Assembly (NCBI GenBank): GCA_023412195.1
Contig: JAEYNZ010000095.1
Span: forward strand, 8,201 to 72,200
Origin: Bacteroidota bacterium
Lineage (GTDB): Bacteria > Bacteroidota > Bacteroidia > Bacteroidales > Prolixibacteraceae
Direction of reading: 5' to 3'
DNA length: 64,000 nucleotides
Shown one piece after another: positions 36,955 through 44,840 of this stretch. Position numbers and translations under genes: made by a program. Each line of letters starts with the position of its first letter. The first letter of the stretch is position 1. A model generated the notes under the pieces. It saw only the letters and a program-made list of their open reading frames with translations, did not search any database and was not told where the DNA came from.

Positions 36955-36973
36955 CTTTTGTATAAAATCCCTG

Positions 36974-37162
36974 TTGTCCTGTAACATTGTTAAAACAATG
37001 AATTTTTAGATTCTTCACATCGTTCGATATGACAATCAGTTAGTTATGTATTTTGAAGAGGCAGGCTGGATGCGAAGCAGCCAACCTGCCCCTCCCAAAC
37101 AATAGCTCTGAACACACCGTAATTCCGACTATAAGTAGTAAACTCAAATATTAACAGGACAC
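36974..37162. mobile_element. MITE-like element, copy 2 (189 bp)
   Basis: Runs from TTGTCCTGTAA to TTAACAGGACAC, i.e. inverted TGTCC termini, flanked by CCCTG (36969-36973) and TCCTG (37163-37167), a nearly matching 5-bp target duplication. Its whole length aligns by eye with the reverse complement of the element at 8423-8612, including GACAATCAGTTAGTTATGTA and the central hairpin with GCGAAG loop, here with mismatches in the stem. More diverged than copy 1, hence either older or unconstrained. Confidence 0.8.
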
Positions 37163-37248
37163 TCCTGATTTTGCGTGAAAAAAACGTGAAAAAATCAGAT
37201 TAAATACCTTTCTGCTTCGTACCATGTCCATACCTGTTTCAGATCAAT

Positions 37249-37341
37249 CTCAATGTTAATTCAGTCTTAACTCAAAGTAAATTCAATTATAATCGAATTT
37301 ACATTGAATTTACATTGAGTTTATATTGAGATTAAATTGAA
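37249..37341. repeat. 93-bp dyad array of 11-bp units (locus B)
   Basis: Four left units (CTCAATGTTAA, TTCAGTCTTAA, CTCAAAGTAAA, TTCAATTATAA; 37249-37292), a 5-bp centre TCGAA (37293-37297), then four right units (TTTACATTGAA, TTTACATTGAG, TTTATATTGAG, ATTAAATTGAA; 37298-37341). Unit length, unit number, spacer length and orientation are the same as at 4695-4787, although many bases differ. Lies about 220 bp before the M49-type gene. Confidence 0.9.
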
Positions 37342-37531
37342 TTTAATCCGGCGGAAGTTATACTCAAACACGGAACGGCCAATAATTTTATATATCAAAC
37401 GACTGGCAAGGCAGGGTGGGGGTGGTCATCCTTCATGTTTCTCTGGGCGATGGCCAAATTTTAAAATTGACCCCAATACTTCACGTATCAAAATAATAGG
37501 AATTTCATCTTTTTTCTTTTTTTTCATTTTG

Positions 37532-37539
37532 TACCTTTG
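37532..37539 (+). promoter_or_regulatory. -7 box of the M49-type peptidase gene
   Basis: TACCTTTG matches TAnnTTTG, 23 bp before the ATG; preceded by a pyrimidine tract rather than a clear TTTG box. Confidence 0.5.
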
Positions 37540-37562
37540 ACCTTAGTTTTAAAACCTGCTAA

Positions 37563-39203
37563 ATGAAAAGAATAGTAATCACATGTTTGGTAGCAACCCT
37601 TTTTGCAGGGTGTGCATCAACTTCACAAAAAGGAACTTCGATGGAAGAGAAAACAGAAATTCAGCAAAAGGCAGAGGAATTTGCCCCGGTCAGGCTGACG
37701 ACCAACCTGGACGTTTTAAGTGCAAAGGAACGGCAGATGCTGCCATTGCTTTTACAGGCTGCCGGAATAATGGATGACATCTTCTGGACAGAGGCTTACG
37801 GCAATAAGGATGAGCTGTTGTCAAAGGATATGGATGAATATACAAAAAGGTTTATACGGATCAATTACGGACCCTGGGAGCGGCTCAACAACAATGAACC
37901 CTTTGTTGAAGGTGTTGGTACTAAACCGGCAGGTGCCAGTTTTTATCCGGCCGATATGACCAAAGCTGAATTTGAAGCGTGGAATGAACCTGAAAAAACC
38001 AGTCAGTACACACTGATCAGGAGAGACGGGAGCGGCAACCTGGTTGCAGTTCCCTATCATGTAGCTTATGAAGCAGAAGTTAAAAAAGCTGCCGGACTGA
38101 TTGAACAGGCTGCCGCACTGGCAGAAGACCCGGGCCTTAAAAACTATCTTGAAAAGCGGGCAAAAGCTCTTCTTACTGATGAATATTACGACAGCGATGT
38201 GGCCTGGATGGAAATGAAGAACAATACCATTGAATTTATAGTTGGCCCGATTGAAAATTATGAAGACCAGTTATACGGATATAAAACTGCACATGAGTCT
38301 TTTATTCTCATAAAGGATAAACAGTGGAGCGAAAGGCTTGAGAAGTATGCAGCCCTGTTGCCTGCTTTGCAAAAGGCGCTTCCGGTTGAGGAAAAATATA
38401 AAGCTGAAACACCCGGGCTGGATTCCGATATCAATGTTTACGATGCAATATTTTATGCCGGCGACTGCAATGCAGGAAGCAAAACCATCGCCATAAACCT
38501 GCCCAATGATGAAAAGGTCAGGGAAGATAAAGGAAGCCGCAAACTTCAGTTAAAAAACTCCATGCAGGCCAAATTCGATAAAATTCTTGTACCTATTGCA
38601 GATTTGCTCATTGCAGAAGACCAGAGGAAACATATCAAGTTTGATGCTTTTTTTGAAAATGTAATGTTCCATGAAGTTTCTCACGGACTTGGATTGGGAA
38701 ATACAGTCGATAAAAGTTCCACTGTTCGGGAAGCGCTGAAAAATATGTACACTTCCATTGAGGAGAACAAGGCCGATATTCTTGGATTATGGTGCGTTTA
38801 CCAGCTGAATGAGATGGGTGAGCTGGCAGACAAGGACATGATGGATAATTTTGTGACCTTCATGGCAGGCATCTTCAGGTCTGTGCGCTTTGGTGCTGCC
38901 AGTGCTCATGGAAAGGCAAATATGATGTGCTTTTACTATTTCCAGGAGGCAGGAGCCTTTGAACGTGACGCGGCTTCCGGAACATACCGTGTCAATTTTG
39001 AAAAAATGAGGGATGCCATGTTCGGGCTTTCTGAACTTGTATTAACCATACAGGGCGACGGTGATTATGATAAGGCAGTTCAGCAGATAGAAGAGAAAGG
39101 TTTTATCAGGGAAGAACTTCAGAATGACCTGAACCGGATTGGAGAGGCAGGTATTCCACGGGATATTGTTTTTGAACAGGGAGCAGAAGTTCTTGGTTTA
39201 TAA
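37563..39203 (+). CDS. M49 (dipeptidyl-peptidase III)-like zinc lipoprotein
   Basis: Predicted envelope-anchored metallopeptidase. 546 residues with lipoprotein signal LVATLFAGC. The zinc motif is MFHEVSHGLGLGN (His370, Glu371, His374) and about 26 residues later IEENKADILGLW (Glu400/Glu401), the EExxA(D/E) third-ligand motif of family M49. Classical DPP III enzymes have an extra residue, HExxGH; here the motif is a plain HExxH, as in some bacterial M49-like proteins annotated as dipeptidyl-peptidase 3 family. The substrate is unknown. Single gene with its own promoter box and a strong terminator. Confidence 0.85.
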   Translation: MKRIVITCLVATLFAGCASTSQKGTSMEEKTEIQQKAEEFAPVRLTTNLDVLSAKERQMLPLLLQAAGIMDDIFWTEAYGNKDELLSKDMDEYTKRFIRINYGPWERLNNNEPFVEGVGTKPAGASFYPADMTKAEFEAWNEPEKTSQYTLIRRDGSGNLVAVPYHVAYEAEVKKAAGLIEQAAALAEDPGLKNYLEKRAKALLTDEYYDSDVAWMEMKNNTIEFIVGPIENYEDQLYGYKTAHESFILIKDKQWSERLEKYAALLPALQKALPVEEKYKAETPGLDSDINVYDAIFYAGDCNAGSKTIAINLPNDEKVREDKGSRKLQLKNSMQAKFDKILVPIADLLIAEDQRKHIKFDAFFENVMFHEVSHGLGLGNTVDKSSTVREALKNMYTSIEENKADILGLWCVYQLNEMGELADKDMMDNFVTFMAGIFRSVRFGAASAHGKANMMCFYYFQEAGAFERDAASGTYRVNFEKMRDAMFGLSELVLTIQGDGDYDKAVQQIEEKGFIREELQNDLNRIGEAGIPRDIVFEQGAEVLGL

Positions 39204-39208
39204 CAGAA

Positions 39209-39249
39209 TTAACTGCAGTGGCATCCTGTTGTCAGGCCGCTGCAGTTAA
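39209..39249 (+). terminator. intrinsic terminator after the M49-type gene
   Basis: TTAACTGCAGTGGC pairs with GCCGCTGCAGTTAA (one mismatch) around a 13-nt loop and is followed by CTTTTTC. Confidence 0.88.
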
Positions 39250-39296
39250 CTTTTTCTTAACAAAATGTTTTCATGAATTTTGTTTAACTTTGTGAG

Positions 39297-39785
39297 GTGA
39301 AAATTTTAAAACACATACCGGTACTCATACTGGGCATCATTTACATGCTGTCGTCAGCCGGAATTGTTGTTTATCAGACGTTTTGTGCATGTACAGGCGA
39401 CCAGCAGGTTTCACTTTATGTTACCCCGGAAACCTGTGAAAACGAGCATCATCATAAGCATGCCTGCGAAAATGATTCAGACGCTGAAAAAGAATCTTCA
39501 ACTGATGATTGCGGCGGGTGCAGTGACCATACGGGCAACTGCGGATGCAATGCTCCTATGGTCCGGTTTTTCAAACTGGATGACCGGTTAATAAATGAAA
39601 AAGTCCGTTTGGACGGCATTGTCAGTGTTGATGTACCTCTTCCCATCGTTTTACCAGATGATTTTCATTTCACAGAAGAACTGATCGTATCACATAAACC
39701 TTATATTGACCCACCGCCACTCAAACCCACTTCACTTGACTTCCTGATACATATCCATCAACTAAAGCTTCATTGCAAAGCTTAA
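39297..39785 (+). CDS. HYC_CC_PP family protein (His/Cys-rich, metal-related)
   Basis: 162 residues, GTG start at 39297. N-terminal hydrophobic segment (about 8-28), then YQTFCACTGDQQVSLY, a His-rich stretch CENEHHHKHACEN, several Cys pairs (DCGGCSDHTGNCGCN) and a C-terminal IDPPPLKPTS, the Pro-Pro part of this Bacteroidetes family. Periplasm-facing or surface location is likely from the signal-like N-terminus. The many His and Cys residues suggest binding of a soft metal such as copper. It lies 60 bp before a TonB-dependent receptor and is followed downstream by an HMA protein; the three probably work together. Family assignment by eye. Confidence 0.7.
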   Translation: MKILKHIPVLILGIIYMLSSAGIVVYQTFCACTGDQQVSLYVTPETCENEHHHKHACENDSDAEKESSTDDCGGCSDHTGNCGCNAPMVRFFKLDDRLINEKVRLDGIVSVDVPLPIVLPDDFHFTEELIVSHKPYIDPPPLKPTSLDFLIHIHQLKLHCKA

Positions 39786-39845
39786 GATTTTTGTTGTTTT
39801 CTCCCGTTCAAACGGATAAACGAATTTTTTACACAAATCTTAAGT

Positions 39846-42068
39846 ATGAAATTTATTGGATTATTAGTAATCATGATTTTTCCTTTTATTGTGCATGCGC
39901 AGTCAGTGGAAGGGAAAGTATATGGCAATGACAAAGAAGGCAACCACCCGCTGCCGGGTGTAAATATATACTGGAAAGGCACCACTGCCGGGGTTGCTTC
40001 AGATGAAGACGGATCATTCAAAATAAATAAAAAGAGCAGTGACCATATCCTGGTTTTCAGTTTTGTTGGTTACGAGAGCCAGGAGGTCCATGTACACAAT
40101 CTGGCCCCGCTTGAAGTTATATTAAGTTCTGACAATGAACTTGGAGAAGTCCAGGTGGTGCATAAAAACCGCGGCACATATATGTCGGCAATTGATCCGA
40201 TACATACAGAACGCATCAACGGGGCTGAATTGCATAAAGCCGCCTGCTGCAACCTTGCCGAGAGTTTTGAAACCAATCCTTCGGTAGATGTCAGTTATAA
40301 TGATGCAGTAACAGGCGCAAAACAGATAAAATTGCTGGGCCTTGACGGAACCTATTCTCTTTTACAGATAGAAAACCTGCCAACCCTCCGTGGACTGGCC
40401 ACCAATTTCGGGCTGACATTTGTACCAGGCCCGTGGATGGAGTCGATACAGGTTTCCAAAGGTGCAGCTTCCATCATGAATGGCTACGAATCCATTGCAG
40501 GACAAATCAACGCCGAATATAAGAAACCCGATTCAAATGAGAAGCTGTTTCTCAATGCCTATGCCGGGGCAAGTGGCCGGCTGGAGTTTAATGGCAACGG
40601 TAACATCAGGGTTTACAAGGATAAACTCACTACAGGGTTATTTGTGCATGCATCTGAACTGTCGAAGCGCAATGATGAAAACAACGACGGGTTTCTGGAT
40701 GAGCCGCTATACAGGCAGGTTCAGGTTTTTAACCGCTGGAAGTATACCAACCATAAGGGTTACATGGCACAGGCTGGATTTACTTTATTGACGGAATACC
40801 GCGCAGGCGGACAAACAGGGTTTGAACGTGGTATGTCACCTGTCATTACCAATCCATATGGAATACAGATCGACAACGACCGTATGGAAGGGTTTTTTAA
40901 AACAGGTTATGTTTGGCCGAGCCAGCGTACCGCACTGGCACTTTTATCGAATTTTGCAAGGCATGAAACCCGTTCATTCTACGGTTTAAACCGATATGAT
41001 GCGGAAGAAAGCCGCCTTTACGGGAACCTGGTACTTACCCGCGATTTGAATGCAGCCGCCACGCATACGCTGAATACCGGGGTAAGCTTTATTTATAACG
41101 ATTTTTCGGAAAGCCTTTACAACATGAACTTTTTAAGGACAGAAGAGGTTCCGGGCATTTTTGGAGAATATACCTTTAAGCCGGGTGAAGATTTTACCTT
41201 CATGGCAGGAGTAAGATATGACTTTCACAACATTTTTGGGAACTTCATCACTCCGCGAATGCATTTCAGGTATAACCTGGGCGACCATTTTACATTCCGG
41301 GGAAGTGCAGGGAAAGGCTACAGGACAGCCAATGTAATATCAGAAAATAATTTTCTGCTTGCAAACGCACGCCCGCTTCAAATCACGGATGATGTTTTTC
41401 AGGAGGAAGCCTGGAACTATGGTTTTGCTGTTGTTCAATATTATACCCTGTGGGACCGGAACCTTCAGATCAATACTGAATTTTTCCGCACGGATTTTAT
41501 ATCTCAGCTGGTGGTTGACAGGGAAACTTCAGCAACCAACATCCTGCTTTACCCGCTGAATGGTAAGTCATATTCCAATAGCCTGCAGGTCGACCTTCGT
41601 TATGAGCCTGTTAAAAGGCTTGATGTTTTGCTGGCCTACCGCCACAATGATGTGAAGCAGACGATCGGGGGAGAACTGAAAGAAAAGCCACTTACAAGCC
41701 GTTATAAAGGACTTATTACATTCAATTATACAACAAACCTCAAAAAGTGGATGTTCGATTACACTATACAGTTAAATGGGGGCGGGAGGATACCACGTTA
41801 TCCGGTTGAAGGAATGGACCGTCTGGATTTTTCATCCGATTATTTTGAGTTTCCTTCATATACTGTGATGAATGCCCAGATCACGAAGTACTTCCGTTAC
41901 TGGAACATATATCTGGGTGCTGAAAACCTTGCAGGATATATGCAGGAGAACCCGGTGGCAGGAGCTGATAATCCATATGGGCCCGACTTCGATGCCACCA
42001 ACATATGGGGTCCCGTGATGGGACGAAGGATTTATGCAGGGTTACGTTTTACTTTGAATTACGATTAA
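39846..42068 (+). CDS. TonB-dependent outer-membrane receptor (putative metal uptake)
   Basis: Outer-membrane gated channel of 740 residues. Signal peptide (IFPFIVHAQ), carboxypeptidase-regulatory-like domain (about 20-95, HPLPGVNIYWKGTTAG, FSFVGYESQEV), plug (about 110-220, with a paired Cys in HKAACCNLAESFETNPSVDV and VSKGAASIMNGYESIAGQIN) and beta-barrel to an aromatic C-terminus (GLRFTLNYD). No TonB-linked SusD partner is present. The flanking Cys/His-rich and HMA proteins point to a metal or metal complex as ligand (inference). It follows the HYC_CC_PP gene after 60 bp and precedes the HMA gene by 27 bp. Confidence 0.92.
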   Translation: MKFIGLLVIMIFPFIVHAQSVEGKVYGNDKEGNHPLPGVNIYWKGTTAGVASDEDGSFKINKKSSDHILVFSFVGYESQEVHVHNLAPLEVILSSDNELGEVQVVHKNRGTYMSAIDPIHTERINGAELHKAACCNLAESFETNPSVDVSYNDAVTGAKQIKLLGLDGTYSLLQIENLPTLRGLATNFGLTFVPGPWMESIQVSKGAASIMNGYESIAGQINAEYKKPDSNEKLFLNAYAGASGRLEFNGNGNIRVYKDKLTTGLFVHASELSKRNDENNDGFLDEPLYRQVQVFNRWKYTNHKGYMAQAGFTLLTEYRAGGQTGFERGMSPVITNPYGIQIDNDRMEGFFKTGYVWPSQRTALALLSNFARHETRSFYGLNRYDAEESRLYGNLVLTRDLNAAATHTLNTGVSFIYNDFSESLYNMNFLRTEEVPGIFGEYTFKPGEDFTFMAGVRYDFHNIFGNFITPRMHFRYNLGDHFTFRGSAGKGYRTANVISENNFLLANARPLQITDDVFQEEAWNYGFAVVQYYTLWDRNLQINTEFFRTDFISQLVVDRETSATNILLYPLNGKSYSNSLQVDLRYEPVKRLDVLLAYRHNDVKQTIGGELKEKPLTSRYKGLITFNYTTNLKKWMFDYTIQLNGGGRIPRYPVEGMDRLDFSSDYFEFPSYTVMNAQITKYFRYWNIYLGAENLAGYMQENPVAGADNPYGPDFDATNIWGPVMGRRIYAGLRFTLNYD

Positions 42069-42095
42069 CAGATATAATATTTAAAAACTTTTACA

Positions 42096-42467
42096 ATGAA
42101 ACAGTTAATTATAGTGGTTTTGATTATGCTGGCCGGCAGTTTTACCAGCCAGCTTTCAGCTCAGAAAAAGGGGAGGGCAGTAGTTTGCTTCGAAAGTAAC
42201 ATGGATTGTGTTGATTGCGAAAAAACCCTGGTTGAATACCTTCGTTTTGAGAAGGGGGTGAAAGATCTTAAGGTAGATCATGCGTCAAATACCATTTTGG
42301 TTGAGTATGACGAGAAAAAGAACAATGAACAGGGTTTGGCAAAGGCTGTTGAAAAGAAAGGCTATAAGGCCGGTAAAATCAGCAGGGAGAGGTATGATGA
42401 ATTGCTTTCTGCAGAATCAAAGGAAGGTCATCAACATAACCAGGAGATTCACCGCGAAAGGAATTAA
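42096..42467 (+). CDS. exported heavy-metal-associated (HMA) domain protein
   Basis: 123 residues: signal peptide (MKQLIIVVLIMLAGSF...SAQ) followed by one ferredoxin-like HMA domain with the metal-binding MDCVDC motif and LRFEKGVKDLKVDHASN, then a His-containing tail (EGHQHNQEIHRERN). It would bind Cu(I) or a similar ion in the periplasm and pass it on. Third gene of the HYC_CC_PP / TonB-receptor group. Its stop overlaps the stop of the convergent tonB gene by 4 bp. Confidence 0.9.
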   Translation: MKQLIIVVLIMLAGSFTSQLSAQKKGRAVVCFESNMDCVDCEKTLVEYLRFEKGVKDLKVDHASNTILVEYDEKKNNEQGLAKAVEKKGYKAGKISRERYDELLSAESKEGHQHNQEIHRERN

Positions 42468-43471
42468 TCGAGGCGGAAACGATATGAAATAGTACCTTGT
42501 TGAAAGGCAGCGGCACTTTGATCTGAATTGAATTTAGCCTTCAGGGCTGCAGATCGTGCTTCTGCCCAGAAACGCTGGTCCATGATGGTAGTTCCCCGTG
42601 CTCCGGCTTCGGCAGCTGTAACATTTCCATTTTTATCGACAGTAACTTTTACAACAACAATTCCCTGATCGTCGCCCGGGTAAACAGGTATTGGCAATGA
42701 AGTTGCCTTACGGTTTCCAATGTCATAAGAGATACCTGAGCCCTGTGTACCCGATCCGCTGCCACCCGCACCGTAAGCACCTGCATTGGGGTCACCGGTG
42801 GGAGCACCCTGATTTCCTCCGGGAAATGTAGCACCCTGGCTGCGGCTGTCGACTGTTCCCTGGCCTCCGTCACTTGTACCACCGCCAAAGGCTCCCTGTG
42901 CACGTGAATTGATTTCGGCAATACGTCGCTGTTCTTCTTCGCGCTTTTTCTTTTCTGCTTCTTCCTGGCGCTGTTTTTCAAGCTGTGCAAGCCGTTGCTT
43001 TTCAATCTCGGCCTGACGCTGCTTTTCTGCTTCTGCAAGCTTTTGTTTTTCAGCCAGCTCCTCGCGACGGCGCTGCTCATTGATCTGACGTTGCCGCTCG
43101 GTTTCTTCCTTCCTTTTCTTTTCTGCAGCCTGGATTGCAGCAGCCTCTTCAAAATCCTGGGTCATTGCTTCTTCCTCTGCCTGTTGTGGCTGTGCAGGAG
43201 GAGGCGTTACCCGGGGTTGTTGCGGAGGGGGAGTGGTTACCTGTTCCTCAACCTGACGTTGTGGCGGAGGGGTTTCCTGCTGCCGCTGCTGTGGACGTGG
43301 CTCTATGGCCCCCACTCCCTGGTTGCTGGTGCCGAAATTTACTAGAATGCCCTCTTCCTCCGGAAAGGGAAGGGGCGTAAAGAATCCCATAAAAATGAGC
43401 AATATCAGGATGACTACATGAAAAATCAATGTACCAATAATGCCTCTTTTATGTTTCCTGTAAAAATCCAT
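42464..43471 (-). CDS. TonB-like energy transducer with Pro/Gln and Glu/Lys/Arg-rich spacer
   Basis: Links the proton-driven ExbB-ExbD motor to outer-membrane receptors. ATG 43471 gives 335 residues. Short cytoplasmic start MDFYRKHKRG, one membrane helix (about 11-33), a Pro/Gln-rich stretch (about 60-105), a long charged coiled-coil-like spacer (about 110-190) reminiscent of TolA, a Gly-rich section, and a C-terminal TonB-like domain (about 260-335, VVKVTVDKNGNVTAAEAG). The longer reading frame to 43552 runs into exbD and is not used. The gene begins 2 bp after exbD. Whether it serves TonB receptors or a Tol-type envelope role is not certain. Confidence 0.88.
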   Translation of the reverse strand: MDFYRKHKRGIIGTLIFHVVILILLIFMGFFTPLPFPEEEGILVNFGTSNQGVGAIEPRPQQRQQETPPPQRQVEEQVTTPPPQQPRVTPPPAQPQQAEEEAMTQDFEEAAAIQAAEKKRKEETERQRQINEQRRREELAEKQKLAEAEKQRQAEIEKQRLAQLEKQRQEEAEKKKREEEQRRIAEINSRAQGAFGGGTSDGGQGTVDSRSQGATFPGGNQGAPTGDPNAGAYGAGGSGSGTQGSGISYDIGNRKATSLPIPVYPGDDQGIVVVKVTVDKNGNVTAAEAGARGTTIMDQRFWAEARSAALKAKFNSDQSAAAFQQGTISYRFRLD

Positions 43472-43473
43472 AT

Positions 43474-43881
43474 CTATTCCGGTGCTGTAGCTGCTATCAG
43501 TTTGTATTTGTTTTTCCTTGCAATATTCATAATCTTGACTACTTCTTCCCATGGAACCGTTTTTTCGGCATGAAGGGAAATATAAATATCATCGTTACCA
43601 ATACCGTACCGATTTTGCAGGAAAGGTTCAATTTCATTAAATTCTACACGTCTGATGCGGCCTTCATCATTGACATAATATTTCATGTCCCTTGTAACAG
43701 AAATCGTTGTAATTGGTTTGGCGGCCGTTTGGTTATTGCTTTGAGGCAACAACAATTTTAAAGCATTGGGAGCGACAAGAGTAGAGGTAACCATGAAAAA
43801 TATAAGCAGCAGGAACACTATGTCAGTCATTGATGACATACTGAAAGATGCATTAATTTTGTTTCTGCGTTTTAATGCCAT
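43474..43881 (-). CDS. ExbD/TolR family biopolymer transport protein
   Basis: 135 residues: short N-terminal cytoplasmic part with FSMSSMTDIVFLLLIFFMV, the single membrane helix carrying the conserved Asp (TDIVF) for proton passage, and a periplasmic ExbD domain with VTRDMKYYVNDEG and ISLHAEKTVPWEEVVKI. Second gene of exbB-exbD-tonB, 9 bp after exbB and 2 bp before tonB. Confidence 0.94.
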   Translation of the reverse strand: MALKRRNKINASFSMSSMTDIVFLLLIFFMVTSTLVAPNALKLLLPQSNNQTAAKPITTISVTRDMKYYVNDEGRIRRVEFNEIEPFLQNRYGIGNDDIYISLHAEKTVPWEEVVKIMNIARKNKYKLIAATAPE

Positions 43882-43890
43882 TTGATCGGA

Positions 43891-44577
43891 TTAAATTGGT
43901 TCATTCAACAAATCCATAAATTCCGTAGTAGTGGCTTCCATTTTGAAAACCACCTTTTCAACATTTGCAACAAGAATGTTGTAAGCAAAATAAGCAATAA
44001 TACCTACAATAAGTCCGGCAACAGTTGTTACCATTGCCTGATAAATACCTGTCGACAAAAGAGTTACATCAATATTGTTACCCGCATTCGCCATGTCGTA
44101 AAAAGCCTGGATCATACCCATTACAGTGCCCAGGAAGCCTAGCATCGGTGCACCTCCGGCTACAGAAGCAAGAACAGGAAGGCCTTTTTCGAGCTTTGAA
44201 ATTTCGAGGTTACCTACATTTTCAATGGCAGCACTTACATCATTCAGCGGACGTCCAATACGGCTGATGCCTTTTTCAATCATCCTGGAAGCAGGATGTG
44301 AATTGTGCCTGCAGAGCATGATGGCTTCATCAATTTTACCGCTGGTGATGTAAATCTTGATTTTTTCAAGAAATCCATTGTCGAACTTTCCGGCTTTTTT
44401 TATGGCAAAGTAGCGGTCAAAAAAGATATATACGCCAATCACAGACAGGGCTATGATAGGAATCATGATCCAGCCACCTTTAATTGCAAGATCAATAAAT
44501 TTCGTTGAGATTCCTTCGGGTTCTGCGGCCAGAGTATCATTTGCAAGATCGGCCTGAAGCATCAAAAGTTTAAACAT
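43891..44577 (-). CDS. ExbB/TolQ family proton channel
   Basis: 228 residues with three membrane segments: one near residues 35-55 (IIPIIALSVIGVYIFFDRY) and two near the C-terminus separated by a short loop (GGAPMLGFLGTVMGMIQAF and MVTTVAGLIVGIIAYFAYN), which contain the conserved Gly/Thr residues of the MotA/TolQ/ExbB fold. The cytoplasmic loop carries SRMIEKGISRIGRP. First gene of the operon. A minus-strand TATTTTTG box at 44641-44648 lies about 65 bp upstream. Confidence 0.94.
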   Translation of the reverse strand: MFKLLMLQADLANDTLAAEPEGISTKFIDLAIKGGWIMIPIIALSVIGVYIFFDRYFAIKKAGKFDNGFLEKIKIYITSGKIDEAIMLCRHNSHPASRMIEKGISRIGRPLNDVSAAIENVGNLEISKLEKGLPVLASVAGGAPMLGFLGTVMGMIQAFYDMANAGNNIDVTLLSTGIYQAMVTTVAGLIVGIIAYFAYNILVANVEKVVFKMEATTTEFMDLLNEPI

Positions 44578-44840
44578 GGATATTTTTCTTTTCTTAAGTT
44601 TTTATACAAAACGATCCTAAACATCAATTAGTATCAGGCGCAAAAATAACTAATATTTTCAACTCTTATTATGATCATATTGCTGTATTCATACAACTTA
44701 TGAACAAGAATCTCTTCATAAAAGGCAGATCAGTGTCCTGCAGTGTTGAAACATTGCCTATAAACTGGATGAACGATGTCAATATAAAATAAGATCCTTT
44801 GACAGAGGCACGTGGTGATCAGTGTACAGTTCTAATTTAA

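Larger units (their letters stand above)
36736..37562. other. 827-bp intergenic region with several non-coding elements
   Basis: Holds in order the tRNA terminator (36748-36780), a second terminator-like hairpin (36930-36954), MITE copy 2 (36974-37162), the second 93-bp dyad array (37249-37341) and a promoter-like TACCTTTG (37532-37539) for the M49-type gene. No convincing coding frame. Confidence 0.8.

Noticed and set aside
37337..37540. 67-codon frame before the M49-type gene
   Set aside because: Starts inside the 93-bp array and runs over the promoter region; a Phe-run end and no similarity make it unlikely to be a gene.
42649..43152. 167-codon Arg/Lys/Ser-rich frame inside the tonB-like gene
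   Set aside because: Out-of-frame reading of the Glu/Lys/Arg-rich spacer; composition is a by-product of the repeat codons.
42464..43471. Calling the tonB-like gene tolA
   Set aside because: The charged spacer is TolA-like, but the Pro/Gln-rich part and the TonB-type C-terminal domain, with no tolB or pal nearby, favour a TonB energy transducer.
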